A DNA stretch of 64,000 nt from Chlamydoabsidia padenii. Taxonomy: Eukaryota; Mucoromycota; Mucoromycetes; Mucorales; Cunninghamellaceae. How positions within the stretch are numbered: position 1 is the stretch's first letter; each line of letters begins with the position of its first letter. The notes under the pieces were generated by a model that worked only from the letters and a program-made list of their open reading frames with translations, was not told the origin of the DNA and searched no databases. The stretch is taken from positions 496,001 to 560,000 of the forward strand of contig JAIWND010000002.1 in the NCBI GenBank assembly GCA_025330725.1. The letters run 5' to 3'. A program made the position numbers and the translations under genes. This document shows positions 12,319-22,683 of this stretch, piece by piece.

Positions 12319-13698
12319 ATGACATTATCAGCTCAAGGTAAGGCAAAAACACAATATATCAGAAACAAACTATGATTCCAACAGTAACCAAAAGTACTAA
12401 CCAATGTCCACTGTAGATGCTTTAAAGAAGATTGGTGAACGACTACAATGTGAAACACCTCATCATATCCCGTCACCACCCACTCAACCTAGACGAGCTT
12501 GTGTCGCTCTCATTCTACGTTGGCACACCAAAGCAATACATCACGCAGTAATCGAACGACCAAAGACTATTCAAGAATTCTTCCGATTGCCCTGGGTGAA
12601 AGACGATGGTCAACCTGAACTTTTATTTATGCAACGAGCGACACGTACTGGTGATAGGTAAGCTTTAAAAAAAAACGAGACAAAGATTGATACTCTTCTT
12701 GAATAGATGGTCTGGTCATGTTGCGTATATAGGGGGCAAAAATGAACCTGGGGAAACCGATCTCGACACTGTGACAAGGGAAGTATATGAAGAGATTGGA
12801 CTGGATTTGGCTAGTGATGCATTTATAGAACTGGGCCGTTTGGACGATCGTGAGATCACCTCGACCTACAACCGACAATTGTTAATGATACTGGTACCCT
12901 TTGGTATGACAAGGAAAAAGAAAGAAAGAAATATAAAAAAACAGCCGCCGCTAACTGACATCGTTTTTTGATTTATGATGACTAGTATTTCTTCAAGTGG
13001 TACCTCATACTCCGGCCATTAACCTCCAAAAGGATGAAGTTGCTTCTGTCGAATGTAGGGTAAATAAAGAAAAGACAGGATTAATATAACATGTTTTTTA
13101 TGCTAGGGATTCCATTGGACTTTTTTCTATCGACAACGACTAACAGCGCTTCGTGTGTCGAAGAAGCTCTAACACCAAGGGTATTCTTCGGATGGCGGCA
13201 TATACTATTACAGTATCTTCTCGGTAAAATTACATTTCCATCTATTGATTTACCAGTGGCGGCAACTAGTACACCACGGCGATACAGATTATGGGGCATG
13301 ACATTGGCAATGACACGGGACTTGATTCAATTGACTGGTGTCGATGATATTCCTTTTTTGGCTCTAGTGGCCACATTACCTCAGTATTCAAGAAAAGATA
13401 TTGGTTGGTGGATTCAAATCATTACTAGGATAACTTGTTTTTGGCGGCGGAAATCTTCCACTTTATCATCTAGGTATATATTCAAATCCCGATCATGCAA
13501 CTCAAACACTAACTCTTTATTTTATTTTTATTGGATCATGAAAAAAAAAGACAACAGCGAACAGAATGGAGCAAGACTTATTATGGTTCCATGCGGGCTG
13601 GGGTGGTTATGGCTATGGTGACACGTATAATTGTGGCAGTAATGGGTGCTTCCTGGTTGTTGAAGCGCTGTTATCGTCAATTTAGGATAGATAAATAG
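12319..13698 (+). CDS. Nudix hydrolase with C-terminal membrane anchor
   Basis: The protein is a Nudix-family pyrophosphohydrolase of 346 residues. The Nudix box is complete at residues 97-119: Gly97, Glu103, then REVYEEIGL at 111-119, including the metal-binding glutamates 115 and 116. Six exons are proposed: 12319-12337, 12417-12657, 12707-12903, 12986-13054, 13107-13473 and 13551-13698. The first exon is only 19 nt. It is preferred over an in-frame ATG at 12404 because that ATG lies between a good branch point (TACTAAC) and the acceptor at 12416. The last exon encodes a hydrophobic segment (VVMAMVTRIIVAVMGASWLL) followed by a short basic tail, which suggests tail anchoring in an organelle or ER membrane. 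The nearest family I can name is the CoA/NUDT7-8-like group, but the substrate cannot be read from the sequence. Confidence 0.85.
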
Positions 13699-13944
13699 AT
13701 CACATAGTGATTATAGAATAGATGATTAATCAATAAAAACCATTGTCTTTTAGCTTTGTATATATTTGTTTATTAACGTCAACATGACTTTTTATTAGAG
13801 GGGATTTATAATAGTAAATGTGTAAGGGTAGTAAATAAACTAAACAATTGAAGGGAAGATCTAGACAATATAAACATTAAGAATTATAATTAAAGGTAAA
13901 GGTATTAAAACTATTTTGATTAACAAAGTAAGCAACTAGACCGC

Positions 13945-15356
13945 CTATCGTTTGTAATTGTCGATGCAAGGATCCGGGAAGAAGGGTGCCACTGGTGATT
14001 CTGGTTCAGAGCAATTGGGTGATGTATGAGAAGATACTAAAGCAGGGGAAATATCATCATCGTCATCATCAGATAATCGGCTTTCGATATCCACATTTCG
14101 CATCCGAATCGGTGTTCCATCCCATTGTTGTTGCGAGCATCGATGGTATTTCTTCATATTGGGTTCCATCAAGACATAAACATCTTGATATGGATCAATG
14201 GTATCAAACAACACACCCTGTTCGATATCCTCCAGCTTGTTATGTTCTTGTCCAAAGCACCTTGTATATTCGATACTATGTATAAAGTTGTAAAAGGTCG
14301 TAGCGTTGTTTGGAATGCCAGTAAAGTAAGCCAGGCGATTGGACTTGCTGGGATCAACCTGGGGCAAGAATTGTCGGGCCACAAAGAAGGTCAGGAATGC
14401 ATAAATGGACCCGCCAACAAGATCGATCAAGTAATGGTGAGTAAGGTACATGGTCGACCACCATAACCACATTGTATACAAAACACCAAGAGGCCAGAGT
14501 TTGGGGTAGAGATAAGTGACAAAGAGCATCTCGATTGTTGCAGAGCCAGAGTGTAATGATGGGAAAGCGCCAAACACTAACGGAGATCCCCCAAAGGTTG
14601 ATTTATATAATTTGAGTCCAAGAATATCGTCAATTCGTGCTAATCCACCAGGCTCACCATGTATAGAGTAATCGGCTGGTGACGAGCCATATGTCATTTC
14701 ATACCCTAAGGTAAAAATAAAAAAGAAAGAAAGAAGAAAAGAAAAGAAAAATGTGAGACCAAAATAGAAAAAGTAGGATATAATTTTCAAACCCCGTTTT
14801 TTTTTTTTTTTTTTTTTTTTTACCACATACAAGGTGATGCATTGGGAAAAACCAATTGTGTCAAGACACCTGCGAGGTTCATGTATCCAAACGCCTGACC
14901 AAACACATTAGCTGATTTAGGGGGACCAACTAGAAAGAGAATAAAAACCAAAATGAAAGGAAAAGTGAAATGAATCACACCATAGGGGAGCCAAGCCAAA
15001 ATGTCAAGTATAGGATGGGTGTGCTTGGAGATGATTTCAGATAAACTAGCTCCATATAGCACACGTTCCAAAGTAGGCAAGATATTGACAAATATATGAT
15101 TAGGTCTGCATTCATTCGGGATGAATTGACAGGCATAAAAGGTGATTACCCACCCAAACACTGGTAATGCTGGTTTCGTAAAGCGTCGAATGTAGGGGAT
15201 GAAGAGGGAAAGAATCAGAGCGATGCCTAAAATGGTTTTTATTATCCAACCGGGCCGTTGGATGACTGAGTAGTCGCCTACGAGTAGTATACCCAGAAAA
15301 ACGTATTGGGCTTTATAAATCGTACAATGTGTTATCAACCATTGCCGACTCAACAT
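13945..15356 (-). CDS. AUR1: Inositol phosphorylceramide synthase AUR1
   Basis: This is the catalytic subunit of IPC synthase, which transfers phosphoinositol from phosphatidylinositol to ceramide in the Golgi. It is fungal-specific and the target of aureobasidin A. Two exons, 15356-14831 and 14705-13945, give 428 residues. The splice junction regenerates PWYE, as in yeast Aur1, whereas reading through or using the GTAAAA donor does not. The lipid phosphatase-like catalytic residues are visible: His227 in FPSLHSG and His266/Asp270 in THHYLID. Multiple hydrophobic segments span residues 15-300, and the C-terminal tail is hydrophilic with a run of Asp. ATG 15356 was chosen because the longer frame upstream begins with poly-T-encoded Phe. 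It is convergent with the Nudix gene. Confidence 0.95.
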
Positions 15357-15446
15357 GTTGAGAGCAATAATAACAGTGGATGTAGTGGAGCAAAAAAAAA
15401 AAAAGAAAAAGAAGAAATAAAAGGAAAGATGGTTGGGATAACGAAT

Positions 15447-15474
15447 GCGGGATTTGAAAAGCGGGATTTGAAAA
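15447..15474 (-). promoter_or_regulatory. Two tandem recurrent elements upstream of AUR1
   Basis: Two head-to-tail 14-bp copies of GCGGGATTTGAAAA (plus strand) occupy 15447-15460 and 15461-15474. They lie 91-118 bp upstream of the AUR1 ATG. On the gene strand each reads TTTTCAAATCCCGC. Perfect tandem duplication next to a start codon is the strongest hint that the element is functional. Confidence 0.5.
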
Positions 15475-15794
15475 CTCGGTTTTGCATTATCACAACAGGG
15501 GACCAGAAACACGCCACCTTGAGATCACTCGTGCGGGGGAACATTGTACCTGCCTGATCTGGATGATAGTTTTTTCAAACTACTTGGAACAATAAGCCCT
15601 TTGTTTTTTATTCCCACAATAGCTTTATAGGTCCATGGCAAGAGCTATTCAAGTTATAGAGGGTCTTTGAAAAATCAGTAAGTATGCTTCATCAGATCAT
15701 CAAGAATAAGTGTACTAGATAATATAAACAACAAGAGACAAAAGTGATTGATATACAAATAATAGGATTTTATTAATTTTGACAAGTATAACAT

Positions 15795-16396
15795 CTAAAC
15801 GATAGTCTTTTCCAACACAAATGCATCCCTAGGTTCGACACCCTTGTAATAATCCTTTTCAGTTTCCACCACCTGGAATCCATGTTTCTTGTAGAAAGCA
15901 ACCGCGGCGTCGTTGCTGATTTGGACGTGTAAGTATACCTTGTTGATTGCATGTTCCTTTTTTCCAGCTTCCGTTAAAATGTGTTCCAATAGTTGATCAC
16001 CTAGAGCAACCATCATTAGTTTCCCCATCGTTGCTTCCCACTACTACAATGACTTACCTAGACCTAAGCGTCTATAGGGTTCCAACACACCCAAGGTCAT
16101 GATATAAATATTGTCTTTTCCATCATCAGAGGTTTCCTTTCGACAACATACTGATCCCACACAGACATCGTTATAATACACTAGAGAGACAGAATAAAAG
16201 GAGGTGAGTAGGAAGAAAAAAAAAGGTGCGTCAGTTTACCTAGTTTTGCGAATTCATCCACACAAAGTACTTCTTCATAAAAAGAAGGTTGGTAATCGAT
16301 CGGGAAGAGGACGCTGTTGAGTTTGCGTAATTGACCCAAATTGTTGACAGTAATATCCCCAAGAGCGATGCGTTGGTAAGTAGTGCTTGGTGACAT
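15795..16396 (-). CDS. NAA50: N-alpha-acetyltransferase NAA50
   Basis: This GNAT-family acetyltransferase acts on nascent-chain N-termini with the NatA complex and has roles in sister-chromatid cohesion in animals. Three exons on the minus strand, 16396-16240, 16180-16058 and 16000-15795, give 161 residues, against 169 in human. The family core is clear: LGDITVNNLGQLRKLN near residue 12, IMTLGVLEPYRRLGLG with the acetyl-CoA loop at 89-94, LHVQISN at 117-123, and the C-terminal YYKGVEPRDA. The catalytic pair corresponding to human Tyr73/His112 is Tyr78/His118. It lies on the same strand as AUR1, with its 3' end about 440 bp upstream of the AUR1 start. The identification is secure. Confidence 0.95.
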
Positions 16397-17127
16397 GATG
16401 ATAATGGAGGAAGAGAAGGAGAAAAACAGACTCTCCCTCAAAAAAAACAAGCTTGGACTTTTTAAATTGGAACTCCCCTTTTTGTTACAACCCCGACCCG
16501 TTTGACAGTTTTTTATTACCAGTTTTATTAAGTAAAATAAACGGTGTTTTAAAATAGTTGAAAGGAATGATTAAAAACAATGATACATGGGAAAAGAAAG
16601 CAAACAGTCAATTAGTACACGTGGACAGCCTACCCGAAGCAGTTAAGGGTAGGACTGCGATAATGGTGAAATAAACAAAGAAAAAGAAAAATCGGATGCA
16701 GTCCCGATGGAAGACCCACCTTCATTAATGTTTCATTTGAAATCATTGAAGTTTCGATAGAGCACATACGGGACGTAGAAGAAGCATGGCGGAAAGAAGA
16801 GATACCTGGCCAAAAAAAAAAAAACTTGAAGGAGGGGAAGCACACCCCAAAGACTTTGAAGGCTAAAAGGAGAACCAGGAAATTCCAACCTTTTTATAAG
16901 ATACAGGAAGGGATAAAAAGCAGGTGATCAGTGCTAGGAAAATGGATGAAGGATGAAAATTGATGGCGAACCAATCATTTCAATGAGGCAAATCCTTGTC
17001 AATCAATGTAGGAGACGATAGAATCACATGTATTTGAGTCAGTTTCACTATTCACAAACGATCAATTCATGCTGGCCATCAATCAATACATGTAAAGAAG
17101 CTAGAATGTAAAAAAAAGAGTCTGGTT

Positions 17128-17322
17128 ATGATAACGTCATGTGTATCAGTAGATCCCTTGTTCCCCCCTTTTCCTGATCAAACCACGCTCCAATCAGCAG
17201 ATAACCGTTGCAGTCTGGCTGGCCACATTGGCTGCGGCGGAAGGAGAACGGAAAGAAGACAGAGGAGAGAGAGGATTCATCCCACTAAGATTTTGGATGG
17301 GCTCTCCTCGCTCCATTGTTAA
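17128..17322 (+). CDS. Small ORF conserved in the dispersed repeat (copy A)
   Basis: A 64-residue ORF starts MITSCVSVDPLFPPFPDQ and ends DGLSSLHC. The second repeat copy (38410-38604) has an ORF of identical length with only two amino-acid differences, against three silent changes. The composition is Arg-rich in the middle and Cys-containing. The numbers are too small to prove selection, and conservation could simply reflect the youth of the repeat. No family was recognised. Confidence 0.2.
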   Translation: MITSCVSVDPLFPPFPDQTTLQSADNRCSLAGHIGCGGRRTERRQRRERIHPTKILDGLSSLHC

Positions 17323-17690
17323 AGGATGCTAATAATTAAAGTGGTGATGTGAATACTATAACCCATTTCCAATATACTTTACAGCAAAAGTCAAGCACCA
17401 GGACCCTTGTGTTAGTCAGTCCAAGCTTGCAATGAGTTTTACCTGTCTTTTGCAAGAAAAAAGGACGAAGACTTTTTTTACAGGCAGAAGCAAAAATCAT
17501 TTTCAAATCCCGCCAGTCCCTAGTCAGAGTTGGAAAGGGCTTTACACGCTCCATTGACAGCGGATGCTAATGATTAAAGTGGCCATGTGGATACTATGAC
17601 CCATTTCCAACATACTTTACCGCAAATTCAAGTAACAATACCCTTGTGTTAGCATGTTTAGACTTGCAATGACTTTTACCTTTTCTTTGC
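17301..17690 (+). repeat. Internal 238-bp direct duplication in copy A
   Basis: The segment starting GCTCTCCTCGCTCCATTG at 17301 recurs in diverged form at 17539. Both units share GGATGCTAAT, AAAGTGG, ACCCATTTCCAA and CTTGTGTTAG in order. Copy B has the same two units with a 237-bp period (38593 and 38830), so the duplication predates the dispersal. A TTTCAAATCCCGCC element lies between the units at 17501-17514. Confidence 0.75.
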
Positions 17691-17950
17691 GCCAAAAGAT
17701 TTTTTTTTTCTTTGTAGACGAAAGAAACCTTCATTTTCAAACGCCGAATACCAAAATTCAATGCGCCTGCATGATCATGAAGGGGGAGCGTTGTCAGCCG
17801 AGATTTCGTTCCTCATTGTAGGAACCAAATTTATATATATAGCCTCTCTCCACCCAACTTCTCCTGTGCCCCCTCTTTGCGGGAGCTCATAATTTTATGA
17901 TGATGATGAAGTTTGAAATGTCCGTACGATTTGGCGTTTAAAAACAACGG

Positions 17951-18472
17951 CAAGATTTTATTTATATAAAAGAGTGTTTTGTTGTACTGTAACTGTACTA
18001 TTATATTTTAAATCATCAATAGCTATGATATGGTTTACGTTTCATATCCCTTGCTCCCTTTGGCCAAATGGTCGGCACCCTTCGGGTGCTGCCTGCGGCT
18101 CAAATTTGTCGATATGTTTACGTTTAGGTGTAGAGTTACAATACAACTTTTTGATGGGTCAGGGGCCGCGCCAATCAGCAGACAACATCGACGTTTCAAA
18201 AAGACTGGGAGAGACTGTGATTTGAGCGGGGTTTAAAAGACGTTGAGTTCGAGATGTAAGAGAAATACTGGTCTATTTATTGATATATAAATATATATAT
18301 AGTGTTTAGTATTAGTAATGATGATATACATTAAGATGATATAAATGACATTCATGTATAGTATATGTTTGGAAGTTATGAATCAGAGATATTGTACACG
18401 TTGTAATCGTCATGGGACATGGTTTAAAGAAGCGCATTGATGAGAGTCGTTCCTTTTTCTATAATCTTAGTG
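17951..18472. other. Intergenic DNA with a short hairpin
   Basis: This is AT-rich spacer downstream of repeat A and of the antiporter 3' end. A perfect short hairpin, GCACCCTTCGGGTGC, occurs near 18076-18090, and CCAATCAGCAG near 18171 repeats a string found inside both repeat copies. No gene was recognised. Confidence 0.35.
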
Positions 18473-20334
18473 CTATTCCTTTGTCTTTTGGCCATTTGCT
18501 GTTGTATGTGCTTTCTCTGGTTCCATGATAGTGATGGCACTGTGTCGAGGAGGGCTGGGTACAGCGGGGGTTAAATATGTTTGCTCTGCCGGGATTTGAA
18601 CCTCACAACGATCGCCTTCCTCCTGTGCATGATTTTTTTCTTGATAGGATGATTGCATTGGAAGAGGAAGTTGTAGATTCGAGTTGCTTGTACCGTTAGT
18701 GGACATCATGGATGTGCGAGTCAGTGTACGAGATGCAAAGGTACCAATGTGGAACAAGGGAATGGTAAACCCGTGAATATAGACCGAGGCAAGGATCATA
18801 AAGTAAACGATGGGGGCGAGAACACTTCGAACATGAGCTTGGGGACCGTCCACTTCAAAGTTTCGGACCGCTTCCGTATAGTAAAACAGAGCACCCACGC
18901 CGATAGGACCGAACCAGCCACAAAAGATGGCTTCACGCCAGGTACGAAGAGCGGGCACCAACTTGTACAGGGCAAGGACAATAGGTAAGCGACGAAACAA
19001 GAGGACAAGGATGGCGAGCACCACGAGTCGCCACACTGTTAGTTCAAGTTGGGTATTTTGAAAATCTGCAAATGGCTGGAAGGTTGCATAGGCAATAAAA
19101 GCGGGTTAATGTCCTTGTGTTTCTTCTGTCCTTTTTTTGTTTTTTACTAATGCTTACCACTGTAGCCCCAATATAAACAAAGATGCTTAAATTCAGAAGA
19201 AGATCAACGACTTCGGCCATATGTGCATTTTCTGTTTCCTTTCTAAACCAATCATCCCAGGTAAAGGAATTCCCGGCAATAAAGCATGCTAAAAGGTCAT
19301 CACTACCAATCAATGATACTGTACCCATCAAAAACAGTGAAAGAGCAATTGCATAAACCAAAAAAGACTCTTTGTCGATTAGTGACCTGAAAAGAAAAAA
19401 TGCATGAATATCGGCGTTTAATTTTTGTTTTGATTGCATACTTCTTTTCTGCCATTTTCAGCAACTTTCGTGCAGCAAAACCAACCAAAAAACCAATGAA
19501 GATCGAGAAGAATATTTCATATGCCAGAATATAGTATGCCCATTTACCCACAGCATCACCGATTGGCATTTGAATCAGATAGGTAGCAAGATACAAAAAA
19601 GGAAATCCTAATCCATCGTTGGCACCACTTTTGAATCGGATAATAAAAAAGGGATGAGTTGCTGTCTTGTTTTCTCTCTCTCTTGATATGATCATCCTAC
19701 CTTTCAGCCAAAATCAAGTTACGAACATGAAGAGGAACCCGTTTTTCTGCGAATTTGCCTTGAACAATTGAATTGGCCAAAACCTACCAAAAAAAAAAGT
19801 TAATGTGACATCTCGACATTTCTGTTTCACTACTTACCGGGTCAGTAGGTGTAAAGCAGGCAGAAATTATCAATGATTCTAACTAGATAGAAAAAGGCAT
19901 ATATCAGATTTCTACACTCCCATCCATTTTATTCTCCGCTTCATACTTACATAATTGACCTTTGGTATAATGATCCATACGCAAAATCCACCAACGAGCC
20001 ACATGGTAATCATGACAGGAAAAAGCATAACCACCATCGATTTTAGTTCTTTCCTAAGATAAGCTTTAGGCAGAGTGACACCGGCCGCCATGACTTGGAT
20101 GCCTATAGCCAAACGAGAAAATTGTCGGCTCAATTCCACTTCATCCCCGCCCCAGTCCATCACATTGATAAAATTAGCACATACCGGGCCAAATATAATT
20201 CCAATGGTTACTGCCACCATGGCTTCGGATAAATAGAGTCGTTCTTTGACAACCAGTGAGCATAATCCATAGATCAGAATAAATGCACCGAGAATACTGT
20301 ATACAATCGAGATGGTTTCAACATTAGGAATCAT
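18473..20334 (-). CDS. Plasma-membrane Na+/H+ antiporter (CPA1 family)
   Basis: The protein resembles the fungal Sod2/Nha1 group that extrudes Na+ (and often K+) in exchange for protons. Six exons, 20334-19951, 19882-19838, 19783-19701, 19627-19442, 19386-19158 and 19075-18473, give 509 residues. About eleven to twelve hydrophobic segments are visible. Signature elements are LSEAMVAVTIGIIFGP near residue 35, the unwound-helix region ACFTPTDPVLAN near 137, and SGANDGLGFP with the ion-binding Asn174-Asp175 pair. The hydrophilic C-terminal tail is short (about 90 residues), nearer to Sod2 than to the very long Nha1 tail. An alternative start exon at 20509-20496 (14 nt) could splice in frame to 20335, but the recurrent promoter-like element at 20366-20378 favours the start at 20334. 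Confidence 0.9.
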
Positions 20335-20365
20335 TCTAGGTAGACTAAAAAGAAAAAGTGGGTGA

Positions 20366-20378
20366 GCGGGATTTCAAA
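20366..20378 (-). promoter_or_regulatory. Recurrent TTTGAAATCCCGC element near the antiporter start
   Basis: On the minus strand the sequence reads TTTGAAATCCCGC, only about 32 bp upstream of the antiporter ATG. If the alternative 5' exon is real, the element would fall inside an intron. Confidence 0.3.
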
Positions 20379-20998
20379 TGTTCATTAAAGCAAGGGGCAG
20401 TACCTTTTGTCGATCTTAGATAAAAAGGTATCAAATAGGAAGAAAAAGAAAAACCAAAGAAGAAGAGAACAATGAAACAAGACTCGAAAACATACCCCCC
20501 TTTATTCATATCCACTAAAATGGAAAATCAAGAATAGTTTCAAACAGCGCAACGCTTAAATAGATCTTTGTGGTACCCATGTTGGTCTGAGGCATTTTCG
20601 CGAAAGGCTCAGAAGAGTAAAACACCGATCGAGATAATTTTTTTCTTCTTCTCGTTTCTCCATTATCCTTTAAATTCAGGAGACTATGGCTATATTATGC
20701 AAAAAAAAAGAATATGTTTTATAGTGGGATCAATGTAGGTCAATTGTTCGGAATGCATTGATTCAAAAAACCCCCCCCCCCAACAGCTGAAACAGTCTAG
20801 AAATTAGTATACAACCTAACCAGACAAGATGATTTGACAATAAACGCCGATTTAAAAACGGGAGTTCAATTTGCATTGACGAGTGTTGGCAATAAATGCT
20901 AGTTGATTATTATGACACTCTATTAAAAAGAAGACAAAAGTAGAAGACGCAATAATAGACAATAGAGGCGAGGGTCAATAGTAAAACTACAAATGCTT
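20379..20998. other. Intergenic DNA between antiporter and arrestin gene
   Basis: This is the upstream region of the antiporter and the downstream region of the arrestin-like gene. It is AT-rich, with a poly-C run near 20770. I saw no coding or RNA gene. Confidence 0.4.
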
Positions 20999-22651
20999 TT
21001 ATTTCCGCTTAAACTGATCTAATCCTAAAGCATCACCTAAAGCTAAACCAAACGAGAGCCGAGGAAGCCGAGGTGCAGTTGCTGCATTATCTGTCATAGA
21101 TGATGACCATTGATGTATGTCGCTGCTAACTGATGACGTTGGTGTCGAAGATAAATTGTTCCCAGTAGCTGTGCTGCCGATCGATGCTGGTTCGGTAGAT
21201 CTTCTTTTCCAAGTATGTTTTTCAGGTATAGGTGGTAAAGGATCCAATGTTTCATCGTCGCTATCGTCTACGTAGAGTCGTGTCATTCGTTTCGTTTCGT
21301 TCAGCACCGAATCCTGATTCTTCTTGACACGAGGAATCACCGTACCGAGGGGAGCTGGTGATGTAGCTCTTGAGGTATCTCCACATGTTGTTGGTATAGG
21401 CGGCAGTTTGGCATGCAAGTAATGTTGTTTCGGATCGATCAGAGTGCTGTCCGTTTGTTTTAGGTCGGGTTCCAATGCAGTCGATTCACGTAATGCTGAA
21501 GAATAAAGATGCTTTTGAGCACTTGTCGAACAAGGAAGTGCTGGTATAATACTACTGCCATCCGAGATATGGCTGTGGTGAGAGAATGGTCCGCCAAATG
21601 ATCGAAATGACAGAGCATCGCCCCCGTTCATGATGGAGGAAACTGAGGATAGAGCAATCCTACGCCGAGTCGTACTTGATGTTGTTGTCGAAGTATGAGT
21701 GGTGGATGGTGAGAGGAGTACCGAGGAAGCCACAGTAGCAACTGCAGGCGATGTGATGGTCGTATAGTTGAATGATTCTTCCACCAGTGATGATGATTGT
21801 TCTTCATGTGACCTTAGTGCTGTGTTTGCTGGTAAACCTGGTGCCGATTGATAAGCAGGTGATGGTGGTCGAGTCAGTAAGGTGTGATGACTTCCGTTTG
21901 ATGTTCCAGTGGCAGATGAGCTAAGGCTGAGAGCATCCGGACTTGGGAGTGACAGATCAGAGTATACAGATTGAAAATCAAATTCATTACCAACGCCAGC
22001 ATTTTCTTCTTGGTCGTCACCATTATCACCCTTGTTGTTGTCGTTATCTATTTTCAAAAGAGAGAATATGAGTATACACACAGCCAGATCAATCGCACCT
22101 ATTTTATATTCTTACCTGGATTGCCTGATTTCAATATAGATCGATCCGCCTTTGGTAATACTTCAGAGCTCCGAGTGCTTTTGTCGGTTGATTGATTGAT
22201 GGGCTTGGGCAATGATTTTGGCTTGGCACCATTCGCCAATTCTACGTCAATAGGAGGTAAAGCTCGTCTACGTCGATTGATATTTCTACCAGTTATATCC
22301 TTCTGTCGTCGTTGCATCGGAGTAGTTGTCCGAGGCCGTTCAAAAAGTAACAAGTTTGTTGATACTGAGAATGTGTTGAGATCATGTTCCGAGTTGTATC
22401 GCTTGATAGATTTCTTCCTGCCAAGGTGAGTTGCTGATAAGTTATTATTGTCGTTATTGTCGAGGTATAGTGGCGAATGAAGATGATTACTTGTGAAATC
22501 TTCTGATGATTTTCTGGCGCCCACTGCTTTTGTGCCCGCTGTTGTCCTGTCAATTGTGTTTGTCATTGTCGTGTTGATAGTAGACTGTGTCGGTGGTAAA
22601 GGTAATGCTGATTTCCATATTGGTTGGTTACAAGTGATGTTGTTATACAAT

Positions 22652-22683
<32 letters not shown>

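Larger units (their letters stand above)
16521..17950 (+). repeat. Dispersed 1.4-kb repeat, copy A
   Basis: This tract matches 37746-39290 in the same orientation over nearly its whole length, with a few percent substitutions and small indels. It begins near AAAATAAACGGTGTTTT and ends near GTTTGAAATGTCCGTACG. It contains an internal direct duplication with a 238-bp period, a 65-codon ORF at 17128-17322, and a TATA-like TTTATATATATAG near 17830 followed by a pyrimidine-rich start-like stretch. No transposase or reverse transcriptase is encoded, so it would be a non-autonomous element or a segmental duplication. Terminal inverted repeats are not convincing. Confidence 0.8.

Noticed and set aside
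12404..12416. Alternative ATG for the Nudix gene at 12404
   Set aside because: It lies between a branch-point sequence and the acceptor, so it is most likely intronic.
15357..15512. N-terminal extension of AUR1
   Set aside because: The added residues derive from a poly-T tract and the promoter element; the family N-terminus begins at 15356.
16521..17950. Repeat A as a DNA transposon with terminal inverted repeats
   Set aside because: The ends of copy A show only a weak 12-bp inverted similarity, and copy B does not share it.
18030..18240. Structured or tRNA-like gene near the GCACCCTTCGGGTGC hairpin
   Set aside because: No cloverleaf, B box or known snRNA/snoRNA boxes could be fitted around the hairpin.
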